From Clavulina sp. PMI_390 (taxonomy: Eukaryota; Basidiomycota; Agaricomycetes; Cantharellales; Hydnaceae): DNA of 35,994 nucleotides. Within the stretch, counting starts at the first letter, position 1; every line of letters begins with the position of its first letter. Both the position numbers and the translations under genes were made by a program. Shown piece after piece: positions 21,637 through 32,152 of the stretch. Below the pieces are notes generated by a model that saw only the letters and a list, made by a program, of their open reading frames with translations, was not told the origin of the DNA and did not search any database. The DNA lies in NCBI GenBank assembly GCA_015039315.1, contig WIDE01000133.1, forward strand, positions 43,280-79,273, written 5' to 3'.

Positions 21637-22993
21637 TTCTCCTTTACGCCATGTATCTACATCTATTTAGGATATTTATCTCTCATTACCACACACCATA
21701 ATATCAGCAATTTTGTAGGACCAACATGTCTCCTTGATCCCCCCTTTCTTCAGGTTTTTCTCTTCTGAACGTCACGAAGACTAGGGGACTCGACGTCGGT
21801 AACACTATATATGAAAGCCATTTGTCACTGCGCTTCATCATGGAATTAAGTTCATTAATGCTAATAGGACCGAGATTTCATACAACGACGTCGACTAGTC
21901 TCGTGCCATATTCCACACTTAACCAAGGAAAGAGGCGATACATTGGAAAAGCCTCTATATAATGAGAGTTGTTGTTCTGAGGCTAGGGTGAGCCAGGGTC
22001 TGCCGTCGTTGCCCACTTTTATGGACATCAAGATCGCCTTAGAACTGGAAAGGGCCGCTCACCTTGAGAAGAAATTGAGCAGGTGCTTCAAGCGATCGGG
22101 GGAAGCGAAGGGGCGAGCCGGGCGAGCAGGAGCCACTTGATAACGCAGATTAATTGGACCGCCTCATGGAGAAAATGTCGCTGATCCCCAATGGACCAGA
22201 GGCAGTGGCCCTGGTTCTGTGGCTTCACGTCCCCGAGTTATTCTAGTAGATCACGTCCTATTGGATGAGGAGCGACGATAATCATTTCTAACGTGAGGCC
22301 AATTTCTCCTACAGATGTATCAGAGCGAAAAGATCGCCTACAAAACCTTACACAATCGCACTCAAGGTCATTCGTTGTGGAGAGCTGAATTAAGAGGCTC
22401 CGCCGGGAAATGCCGTGCCGAACGGCGCACCCATAGCATCCCACCTCACAACACCACAGGGGTGAAAATCGAGGATTTTGATCAGCTCTTAATGTATCAC
22501 GAACGGCCTTGAATACGGGGAATGATGTGCCGTTTTTTCTTCCCCCAGCTACTGGTTACCACCGCCGTGGTCGAAACTCCTCTTCCCTATTGCGTGGACG
22601 GGCAGCCTTGACAGAACGACTTCCAACCCGACGGAGTGTCCGGCTTATTGAAGGCCTCGGAATTAACTTTCTACACGGCTTAAGTCCTCGGCCATGGTCG
22701 AAACAGCGATTCGGGGTGAGAAACGGCGTGTGAGTGACAGATATTTCAACTAGATCCAGCTGCCGGCCAGATAGATTCCGAAGTCAGACATCTCTCCCTC
22801 TCATCTGAACTCTCCAGTTGACTCCTACGTTAGCATCGGTCTTCTCCTACCCTGCATTTCTTGCCCCACATATCCTGAATTGACGGTGTTCACTCAGAAC
22901 GCCCGACCCAAACCTATTGGGCCAGTCCTATGACCACGGAGCAGAATCCTGGCAGTCATGACAATTCACTCAAGCGCAGCGCGAGCACTCAAT

Positions 22994-23001
22994 TGACGTC
23001 A
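22994..23001. promoter_or_regulatory. CRE-like palindrome TGACGTCA upstream of NmrA-like copy 2
   Basis: This perfect 8-bp ATF/CREB-type site ends 4 bp before the TATA-like element of copy 2 (23006-23012). It was not seen at the same place in the other three promoters. In fungi such sites are bound by bZIP factors. Chance occurrence cannot be excluded. Confidence 0.4.
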
Positions 23002-23005
23002 ACTG

Positions 23006-23012
23006 CATAAAA
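23006..23012 (+). promoter_or_regulatory. TATA-like element of NmrA-like copy 2
   Basis: CATAAAA starts 86 bp before the ATG at 23092. Confidence 0.5.
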
Positions 23013-23091
23013 CTCGCTGGTTGATGGGTCCAGCTCGACTACCCTCTCGCATATCACTTTGCTCCTCACAAGACCTCGCATTTCTTAAATC

Positions 23092-24478
23092 ATGTCCAAG
23101 CTTATTGCTGTAATCGGCGGAACTGGCGCCCAAGGTGCTCCAGTCGTCCGAGATCTCCTCAAGCCCTGCGCGGATGGGTCGCCTTCTCCGTACAAAGTGC
23201 GTGCCCTAACGCGAAACCCAAGTCATCACCGTGCCAAGGAGCTCGAAGCTCTTGGTGCCGAACTCTTGGAAGGTATTGCTGACCTTCATAATATCTATGA
23301 GACGTTGGAATACTACTCACCTGCGCAATCGTTTCATTCCCCAGGCTCGTTCCTTGACAACGATGTCATTCACAAACTCTTCGACGGCTGCTACGGAGCA
23401 TTTGTGAATACCGATGGGTTTACTGTGGGAGCTCAGGCTGAGGTTCACGCTGCTATCAACATCGTAGGTTTCTCGTATACTTCAAAATACATGTGTTTCC
23501 TGATGAGTCCATTGTCCCGTAGTGGGAAATTGCTGGGTATCACAAGCTTCGTCACTTTGTATGGTCCAACCTTGACTATTCCCTACGCCTCGGGGTACGT
23601 ATTGACCTTCTGATCCTTATTATCCACAAAGAGATCTGAATTTTTTTTAACTGCAGAACTGGGATCCCATCTACGGCGCTGATCACTATAATGCCAAAGG
23701 ACGCTTCGCGGATTATATGATGTCCCAAAAAAATCCGATTGACAAAGATAGTATGTACCCCACCTTAAATGACATGATCGGGGCACAACACTGATTAGTA
23801 CATCTGACAGCTGGCATGTTGTGGACATGCTTCACCAACGGGCCATACATGGATATGTGCGTATAATTCGAACCTCCTTCGCGAATATATTGGTGACCGA
23901 TATTGCTTCATAGGATGATTGTATTATTTGCCCCTGAAATCCGCCCCGACGGGACACGAGTTTTCGTCGCCCCAATGGGCGACAGCGGCACAATTCCTCT
24001 CATCGCACTAGACGACCTTGCATGGTGGACCCGCTACATCTTTGACGAGCCGGTCAAAACGACGGGTAAAGAGCTTTGCATTGCCTCGCAAATGACCACT
24101 ATGCCCGATATGGTTGAGACCTTCACACGTGTCACCGGTCTTCCTGCTGAGTTCCATTCTCTTACCATGGACGAGTATTCGGCTCTGTTCAATGGGAAGG
24201 ATATTCCAACTGCTTCGATGGTTCCAGGCGGCAAGACATTCGAGACTAACTTCCGCGCTTTCTGGGCGATGTGGAGAGACAACATTGTCACACCTACGAG
24301 AGATATGAAGTGGATCGAAAGCGTCCACCCTCCAATCACCCTCGAAAAGTGGATGCGTGATCACGAGTATGATGGGACGGTCAAGTATCCGCTTCTCAAA
24401 AACTCTGAGGACCATTACGGGAACCTCAAGCGCTACGTAAATGGCAAATCGGGAGAATTTGTCAACATGGGATTCTGA
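23092..24478 (+). CDS. NmrA-like NAD(P)-binding protein, array copy 2 (358 aa)
   Basis: Six exons: 23092-23272, 23345-23463, 23523-23594, 23657-23750, 23811-23856 and 23914-24478 (181, 119, 72, 94, 46 and 565 nt). The Rossmann motif GGTGAQG is at residues 9-15, and KVRALTRNPSHHRAKELEAL follows. The C-terminal half carries the stretch LIALDDLAWWTRYIFDEP, then LTMDEYSALFNGK and WIESVHPPITLEKWM, conserved through the array. There is no signal peptide or membrane helix, so it is probably cytosolic. The gene looks fully intact. The substrate or partner is unknown. Confidence 0.9.
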
Positions 24479-25078
24479 TGGGTGACTGTTATATTTCTGA
24501 CCTCCCAACTCTGTCATCAGCCTGCATGTGTGTACAAGTATTAAAATTTGACCGAATCAGCTTCATCTATTTTCTTGATTTATGGTGGAGCTATCACTCC
24601 CTTATAAATCTCATCTTGATTGCTGCTCATCGGTTGTCTGTATGATCCTCACGCCAAATTGCATTTGGGCTCGGAGCGGTAACTCCTCCAATACCGTCGA
24701 CTGATCTTCCCATGGGACTTAGCGGCGGATGTGTGAGCACAGCTACCGTGGCTGATAGGATGAGGCAAGCGGAAGGTGATACCAGCAGCCAAGTTGATTG
24801 TCTAGATTGGCTTCTGCGCCTTGAATATTCTGGCCCGGTTTTCTCATGTGCTTGTTGCTCGGGTCTGGAATATCCAGCGTTATCACTGTTCACGTACTGC
24901 CGCAACACTCGCATAACTAATCTTCACCAATAAACTCTTTGCGTTGACAAAGCCACCCTGCGTGCCTTCCTTGAGTTACCAGAAAGCAATGGTGTTACGA
25001 ATCCGACAACAGAAACCACGATTAGCGACGGCTTCAAATACCTACGCCCAATTGAGCGGGATTGGTCCCCACTGATAG

Positions 25079-25330
25079 CATGATGCCTTCATAGAGGCTT
25101 GACGACGTCAGTTAGTACGATCTGCCAAGCTTGACGGCACAAGTTGTTAAGTGTGGCCTGAGAAAGATTCGGCATATAGTGCCAACTAGCGCATTGGGAC
25201 CACAGTGCTTGAGTTGCCAGCGGCGTTCGTGATAGATAACGTAGTATCCCAAAAGGAAACAGAGTGGTGTATTTTTGCCAATCACATTATGCACAAATGC
25301 GGGCAAATCCTTCTAATTGCCGGGGGAGGC
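25079..25330 (+). repeat. Array-associated intergenic repeat, copy a
   Basis: It contains GAGGCTTGACGACG, a GTACGATC stretch and, about 210 bp on, GGGCAAATCCTT. The same order and similar spacing recur at 28284-28520 and 29065-29290. It lies 600 bp downstream of NmrA-like copy 2 and marks the duplicated flank of the array unit. Boundaries are approximate. Confidence 0.55.
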
Positions 25331-26208
25331 AGAGTGGAATCTACTGTAAGAGGATACCGGGTGACCAGCGCAAATAAAACGGAAATCTCCACGACGGTAG
25401 ATTATTCTTGGTTCTAATGGATGGTGTCTATGCGGACGCTTGGCCTCGGCTCGTGACTTCAGGCTCAGATAGATTCCCTAGGACGTCATAGTTTCCACTT
25501 TCACTTCGCAAGGCACCCTTTGAGGTGGTTTAATTTGTCAACCCAGGTTTGCCCAGCTCTGCGGGGCTGGCGAGGCTCCACGGTTCCGCCGGGATCTGCC
25601 AGGCACTCTCCTCGAGGTTGGCACAAAATTATGGCACCACAGCAGCCTTCTGAGAGAAGTAAATCGGCTGGCTCTGAAGAAAAGATTCCTCAAAGAGGTT
25701 GCTGAAGACACCGAACTCGACCATTCGGTGTCTAGTCGCCGGCGATATCCGCAAGAGATACCCGCAGTTGCTCCTCTTCTCAAAACACATCAAGAACGCA
25801 ATTTGACTTCATGATACTCAAGCTTACGGACCGTGTAGCCTGGTGGTTCCCTATACGTGAAAGCCATATGACGTCCAATACCTAAACCAAGCGATAAAAA
25901 CCGGTTAGTCGTTATGAACTATACGTGTGAACCAGGCTTTTACCCAGACCGGTCATAGAAAAGCCGAGACCTAAAGCTGTCAAGATCAACATCCTAAACT
26001 ATGTACCCGATTTGTACATTTGTACATTTGCATCGGTCTTTTCATGCCCTGCGCTGTCCGACCTTTGAAGTGGCTGCAGCGCATGTATATGCGGAGCGCG
26101 CGCTTGAGCTACACCACAAGTTTCCTGTTGTCTCCAGGATCACGGAGTAGAGTTCAGGTGCTTCCTGTCAGCTTTGTAAGATGTATAACCCATACTCAAC
26201 TACTATCG

Positions 26209-26215
26209 ATATAAA
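26209..26215 (+). promoter_or_regulatory. TATA-like element of NmrA-like copy 3
   Basis: ATATAAA; its TATAAA starts 84 bp before the ATG at 26294. Confidence 0.5.
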
Positions 26216-26293
26216 GCTCCTAGTTCGATACTCCAGCACGCCCATCCTCTCCCCTCAACGGCTCTTCCGATTACCTCTACCACTCTGTGTATC

Positions 26294-27667
26294 ATGCCCA
26301 AACTCATTGCTATCATTGGTGGAACAGGTGCTCAGGGTGCTTCTGTCATCCGGGACATACTCAAGCCTAGCGCGGACGGGTCGCCTTCTCCGTACATAGT
26401 GCGCGCTCTGACACGGAGCCCTAACCATCACCGTGCCAAGGAACTCGAAGCTCTTGGTGCAGAACTCATCGAAGGTGCAGCGCAAATACATTGTCTTCGC
26501 AGCTATTGAGGCCCACTACTAAAGCACTGTTACTAATACTAGGCTCGTTCCTCGATAACGACGCTGTCCACAAGCTCTTTGAGGGTTGTTATGGAGCATA
26601 CGTAAACACCGATAGTTTTACTGTTGGGGCCCAGGCTGAGATTCACGCGGCCATAAATATTGTGAGTCTTCTGTTTTTCCTGTCATTGACGGTGTGCCTC
26701 CAATGACGTCGGTTCGCAGTGGGAGATTGCTGGGTATCATCAGCTGCGTCACTTTGTGTGGTCCAACCTCGACTATTCACTACGCCTTACGGTACAGATA
26801 TATACAATTTCTTTCCGTCGAGGTGTGTTGCTGACTTCCTTTAACTGCAGGGCTGGGATCCCACATATAGCGTGGATCATTATAACGCAAAAGGCCGCTT
26901 TGGTGATTATATGATGTCACAGCCGAACCCGATCGATAAAGAGGGTGCGTCAGATGTCACATAAACTGTGGAATCAAATGCTAATCCACAGGTTTGACAG
27001 ATGGCATGTTGTGGACGTGCTTCACCGTCGGACCTTATATGGATATGTGAGCAGGACTGTATCTAGCTCACAATTTTCTGGCTAATCCATAATCCACAAC
27101 AGGATGGCTGGTTTGTTTGCCCCCGAAATACGACCTGACGGGACTCGTATCTTCGTTGCCCCAATGGGCGACAAAGGCGCCATCCCGCTCATCGCGCTCG
27201 ATGATCTTGCATGGTGGGCGCGCTACATCTTCGACGAGCCAGCCACCACGACAGGCAAAGAGCTCTGTATAGCCTCACATTTGACCACCATGCCCAATAT
27301 GGTTGAAACTTTCACGCGCGTCACCGGTCTTCCTGCTGAGTTTCATTCGCTCACAATGGATGAATATTCTACTCTGTTCAATGGCAAGGAAGTCCCCACC
27401 GCGTCGTCAGTTCCTGGTGGTATGACGTTCGACACCAACTTCCGTGCCGCCTGGGCGTTGTGGAGAGATGATATTCTTACGCCACGTCGGGATATGAAGT
27501 GGATCGAGAGCATTCATCCTCCAATCACCCTCGAACAGTGGATGCGCGACCACAAGTATGATGGAATTGTTAGGTATCCGCTACTCAAGAACGCTGAGGA
27601 TAACTATGGCAACCTCAAGCGCTATGTGAATGGCAAGTCAGGGGAATTTATCACTATGGGATTCTAA
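26294..27667 (+). CDS. NmrA-like NAD(P)-binding protein, array copy 3 (358 aa)
   Basis: Six exons: 26294-26474, 26543-26661, 26720-26791, 26851-26944, 27001-27046 and 27103-27667. Their lengths are identical to copy 2 (181, 119, 72, 94, 46 and 565 nt). It starts MPKLIAIIGGTGAQGA, with GxxGxxG at residues 9-15. It differs from copy 2 mostly by conservative changes and by CADGS becoming SADGS after the LLKP-like ILKP. The final residues KRYVNGKSGEFITMGF match copy 2 closely. Splice sites are canonical in all five introns. It is intact and very probably arose by tandem duplication with copy 2. Confidence 0.9.
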
Positions 27668-28283
27668 TAAGCTGTCGCTGTATTGTTCAGCCTCCTGGTG
27701 TTGGCCTTGACTAGTGTCCATGTGGCCGAATACTGTCTGCCGAATTTGACAATTGATCTATCTTCTTTCGTTTTGGAGCTATCGCTGTCTGGCTGATTGT
27801 GCCTCGATCACCACCCTTGATAGGTTCCTGAGCAAACAACAATTCTCATTCAGATCAGGGACAGCGGATCCAGCGGATCGTCAAAAATTGTGGGTTAACC
27901 CACCCACACATTCGAGGCGCGGACGTTTGGGCACTCTGACGATGACAGAGAGTCCAAGGGTCCACCTAGTAGCTCGAAGGAACGCCATCCATAGTTCGGA
28001 TAAGTAAACTATTATTTCCTTCTAGCTTTCCCTGTGTTTTGAGAGCTGAATGGCTAAGATGAATATTCTCCCTTTGCACTAACGGCAGTATATTTGCATG
28101 ACCAAGCTAGCTTGCTAATCCGCTCCGTGTTGACAAAGCTACTCATAATCTCTTCTGTAGCTTGTGAGTAAGCAATAGTGTTGCAGCGATAGAGAGGTGG
28201 GGATCGACGTCAGTAATATTGTTGGTGAAAGCTTCATATGAACCCCCTCTACTCACTTATCAGATGGAGCTTACCCGGAGTAA

Positions 28284-28520
28284 TAATGTAATTCAATTGA
28301 GGCTTGACGACGCCGACCAGTACGATCCGCAAAGCTTAGCGGCGAAGGGAAGTTAAAGATCAGGGCATTCGGCTGCTTGAATGAGCCCGTCTATCGTCGC
28401 CACGGAGAATCTGTCGTCCGCGGCGCCCCATCCCAACATGAGCAGTGCCGCAGGGAACAAGGGGGATCCCTCTTGTCGATCACCTCATGTGTAAATCTGG
28501 GCAAATCTTTGAGCGATCCG
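28284..28520 (+). repeat. Array-associated intergenic repeat, copy b
   Basis: It shares GAGGCTTGACGACG, a GTACGATC stretch and AAATCTGGGCAAATC with copies a and c in the same order. It lies about 620 bp downstream of NmrA-like copy 3, the same position that copy a holds behind copy 2. Confidence 0.55.
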
Positions 28521-29064
28521 ATGACGGCGGAGCGTGTGTCGTTTTCGGTCAGCAAAGTCTCCCTCCAGGGCGAATAACGTCATGTGCTCTATGAATTTCG
28601 CAGGGGCTCGCGATTCATGTCGGGGCTACTTGAGTAACGAGACTTTGAGGCCCTTTCGGGGTTTCAAAAGCGGCTAGGGTTCCCTTGGTGGCCCTTCCGA
28701 TACATAGGATGAAGACAGGAAGCTAGTAGGAGCGAGAGAACTCACATGGTCTCTGTTGTCGTTGTTTCCCAAACCGGTTCGTACGGACATTCATCAACAT
28801 TTGCCCAGTGACCGATCTGGCGCCCGCGATCGCACCTTCTTTCAGTCAATTTCCATCTTTGGCAACCCTTTGATATTAGACGCTCTCAAAATGTGAGTTT
28901 CATAATCGCCCACTAATGTCATTGTAATTGTTGCCAAGTTTCTAGCGCATGTGCACTGTTATGTTGGAAAGAGACATCATGGAGGATTAGCTACTAGTCA
29001 CTAGCACACCAGAACCCAGGGCTTCGCATCAATTTGAACAATGAAATGAAGTAAATCCGCCCTT

Positions 29065-29290
29065 ATTAAGTAATATTGGCTTGGCGACGCCGGTGAGTAC
29101 ATTTTAGTGAACCTAAGGTCGATGACCAAAAGGCTCCGTGTTCTTATCTAGGCGGCAGATTCGTCCCACGGAGCCCTGATAATCCGTGGCCCTCATCAGT
29201 GGATGTGACGGCGCTTAGGTAACGGACAAAGGCTCGTGAGCGCTCGTCACTCAATGGGCAAATCCTAGGAAATCTTCCGGCTGATCGGAT
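29065..29290 (+). repeat. Array-associated intergenic repeat, copy c (no gene in front)
   Basis: GGCTTGGCGACGCCGG at about 29080-29097 and GGGCAAATCCTAGG at about 29258-29271 match copies a and b. Unlike those, it has no NmrA-like gene directly upstream. Confidence 0.45.
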
Positions 29291-30236
29291 GGAGTGGACA
29301 ACGTCATACTTGACAAGCGGATACAGGCAGCCCAGAGGTGCAGATGATATGGAAGCCTCTCACCTTCTTTAGGCATGATTGTCAATCGATTATCTGAGGT
29401 TGGACTGTTAGCCTGCTACGCAGAAGTTCCAGTTGGTGTGGAGGGCTGACAGTGATTTGTTCCAGAACGCCACATTTTCCTTTTCAGATTTTTCAATCAG
29501 CACTCTCCTGCAGCTGGAAGTCCTTGTGGACCACGTTGGATCTGTAGAGTTCGTGATCCTCATGAAGAATGACGGTTCGATGAGACGCTCCGTCGGGGCG
29601 TGCCGAATCAACTCAACAGCCGGGCACAGCAAAAAAAAAATAGAGTTAGTCTCCGGCCTTCCTTCTCAATGCCTGGTGATCCGCCAGCTCTCAAACATTC
29701 AAAAATTCCCCGTGTGTTTAGAAACAGAACCTAAACCCGACTTTCCTATTGACAACTAATTGTTACTGTTCTAATTGCTGCTATGGATCCTTCCATACAC
29801 AGGCGCAGTAGATAATGACGTCCGCAATATGCATCGCGAGGCTTGCAACCGAACTAGTTCCATGGAGGTAACACCGTGATTAGTTCTCAACTCCTCGGCT
29901 ACCTCTAAACGCCGATGCGAGATAAGAAGCTGCCTCTGCGAATATCGGGTTAGCTAGGTTGACTCTACAGTCAGCTCCTAATTTAATCATGTCCTCCTCA
30001 TCATGCTAGACTTTATTTCCGACCTACAGATAAAATTCGGTGTTTTGTCGTCTTCATTCCCAACATTCGGCCTTCCTGATTGACCACAACTTCCACTTGC
30101 TTATGGATGGTCATATTACATGCCCAAAGCCCTTCAAAAGCGTAAATGATTGCCCCTATAACAGCGGAACTGGTGTTTTTGAGCCCCGTTATCCAGTTAG
30201 CAAACTCTGATATTCATACTCAATTACTTTTGACCG

Positions 30237-30244
30237 CATAAAAA
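30237..30244 (+). promoter_or_regulatory. TATA-like element of NmrA-like copy 4
   Basis: CATAAAAA lies about 90 bp before the ATG at 30328. Confidence 0.5.
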
Positions 30245-30327
30245 CTGCTGCCTTGAGATCCGAGCTCACCCACCCCCTCACACTTCACTGCACACCAATT
30301 ACTACTTCTCTTGCTAGCTCCGCTATC

Positions 30328-31717
30328 ATGTCCAAAACCATCGCTGTCATTGGTGGTACTGGTGCTCAAGGCGCTCATGTTATCCGAGACCTCCTCCAGC
30401 CTTGTGCAGACGGATCACCGTCCCCGTACAAGGTACGAGCCCTTACGCGGAACCTGAGCCACCACCGAGCCAAGGATATCGAAGCTCTTGGTGCCGAACT
30501 CGTTGAAGGTACAGTCCAGACTCATCAAGTCCTGAGCTACAAGAGCTGGAACGACCCCCTCCCCAAAATTAGGGTCGTTACTCAATGACGACGATATCCA
30601 TAAGCTCTTTGAGGGCTGCTATGGCGCATATGTAAACACTGACGGCTTCACTGTTGGAGCTGCAGCCGAGGTTCAGGCGGCCATAAGCATTGTGAGTATC
30701 CCTGTGCCTTGCCTCACCGTCGCTAGCTACATGATGTTGACTTCCTCTCTTGTTGACTCACAGTGGGAGATTGCAGGCTATCACAAGCTGCGTCACTTTG
30801 TGTGGTCCAGCCTTGACTACTCACTAGAGCTCGGGGTACGACTCGAAATATGTCTATTATTGGCACCGACCGCTAATAATTCTCCACAATCGCAGAACTG
30901 GGACCCAGTTTATGGTGCTGATCACTATAACGCTAAAGGTCGATTTGCCAAATACATGATGTCCCAGCCAAATCCCATTGAAAAGAGTAGTATGTGTATC
31001 ATCTCTGGTCGTGCTCTCGAATTTGGTGCTGATTCAGGGCATGGAAAGCTGGCATGTTGTGGACCTGCTTCACCAACGGACCTTATCTTGATATGTTAGT
31101 AGAGATTCCGTTCCCATCCACGACGCCCTAGCTGATTCAGCGTTTCTCATAGGCTGAATGTGATATTCGCTCCCGAGATTCGCCCCGACGGTACACGGGT
31201 CTTTGTCGCTCCTATACATGATAAAGGCACTATACCACTGATTGCACTCGACGATCTCGCATGGTGGGCTCGTTACATCTTTGATGAACCTGCCGCAACT
31301 ACGGGCAAAGAACTACGCATCGCCTCGCAACTGGCCACCATGCCCGACATAGTTGAGGCATTCAAGCGCGTCACGAACCTCCCCGCGGAGTTTCAATCGC
31401 TCACCATGGATGAGTACTCTGCACTATTCAATGGGAAGGAGCTCCCCACTGCCTCAATGGTGCCCGATGGTAAAACGTTTGACGCTAATTTCCGTGCTTT
31501 CTGGGCAATGTGGAGGGATAACATCATCACGCCCACACGGGATATGGAATGGATCTCGAGCATCCATCCTCCTATTACGGTCGAGAGGTGGATACGCGAC
31601 AATAAATATGATGGGATTGTCACCTCTGCGCTGCTGAAGAATTCCGAGGATCATTTCGGTAACCTCAAGCGCTATGTGAACGGGAAATCGGGAGACTTCG
31701 TCAACATTGGATTTTGA
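30328..31717 (+). CDS. NmrA-like NAD(P)-binding protein, array copy 4 (358 aa)
   Basis: Six exons: 30328-30508, 30573-30691, 30764-30835, 30896-30989, 31049-31094 and 31153-31717. They have the same six lengths as copies 2 and 3. It starts MSKTIAVIGGTGAQGA. An in-frame ATG at 30253 exists upstream, but the array alignment and the TATA spacing favour 30328. Differences include LRNLSHHRAKDIEAL-type changes and a Leu for Met at the fifth exon boundary (YLD, then LNVIFAPEIR). The intron before exon 5 uses a ggaaag acceptor, and the next uses a gttagt donor. These are weaker than in the other copies but keep the frame. The C-terminus ends SGDFVNIGF. It is probably functional. Confidence 0.88.
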
Positions 31718-32152
31718 TTAGCCCCGAGGTTGCTTGGCATTTGACCATCATCCACAATGTGGTTTATACGCAAAATATAGTCCGTTAGGAAATTCAATGT
31801 TGAGATGTTTATGCATCATCTCTTCTCGAATCCTTCCGGCCTTACTGAAAGTTATTCGGTGACTTCATTGCAGGTCCGGGTTTCCTGAAGTACGGAGATA
31901 CTTTTCACTCTTTTTGGCAGTCATAAGGATAAATAATGGTAGGTGCTGACGCCGTCCGACCTTGCGAATAAAGAAGACTTGAGTCATTCCATCACCTGCG
32001 CACTTCTTCAAACAAGCGCTCGTAAGACACATCATCAGCGAACAGAACGTAGAAAAATGTGCTTTTATTGATATTGGAAGCGCATGCATATTGTAGACGT
32101 AAATTCGATCAGATAAACTGGATATTAGTGAGGTTTCGTGATCAAAATGTAG
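31718..32152. other. Intergenic region between convergent genes
   Basis: These 435 bp between the stop of NmrA-like copy 4 and the stop of the minus-strand F-box gene should hold two 3' UTRs. No other feature is seen. Confidence 0.5.

Larger units (their letters stand above)
21637..23091. other. Intergenic region between NmrA-like copies 1 and 2
   Basis: This 1.45-kb spacer holds the 3' flank of copy 1 and the promoter of copy 2. The stretch 21791-21819 resembles 28205-28232, downstream of copy 3 (both contain CGACGTC followed by GTAA and GTGAAAGC-like or ATGAAAGC-like bases), a trace of shared flanking sequence. I see no gene here. Confidence 0.45.
24479..26293. other. Intergenic region between NmrA-like copies 2 and 3
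   Basis: This is a 1.8-kb spacer. The 3' part of the copy-2 flank around 24945-25010 resembles 28127-28185 downstream of copy 3 (both have GTTGACAAAGC and a later AAGCAAT.GTGTT). It also holds the first of three intergenic repeats (25079-25330). A short direct repeat TGTACATT occurs near 26014-26029. No gene was recognised; plus-strand frames at 25205-25417 and 26020-26214 look random. Confidence 0.45.
27668..30327. other. Long spacer between NmrA-like copies 3 and 4
   Basis: This 2.66-kb spacer is the longest in the array. It holds two tandem copies of the intergenic repeat (28284-28520 and 29065-29290) but no gene between them. An A10 run lies at about 29631-29640 inside a weak open frame (29433-29759) that I do not accept as a gene. 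The last 300 bases contain the promoter of copy 4. Confidence 0.5.

Noticed and set aside
29433..29759. Plus-strand open frame of 108 codons with an A10 run, and its minus-strand shadow
   Set aside because: No domain, no exon context and no similarity to neighbouring genes; it probably arose by chance.
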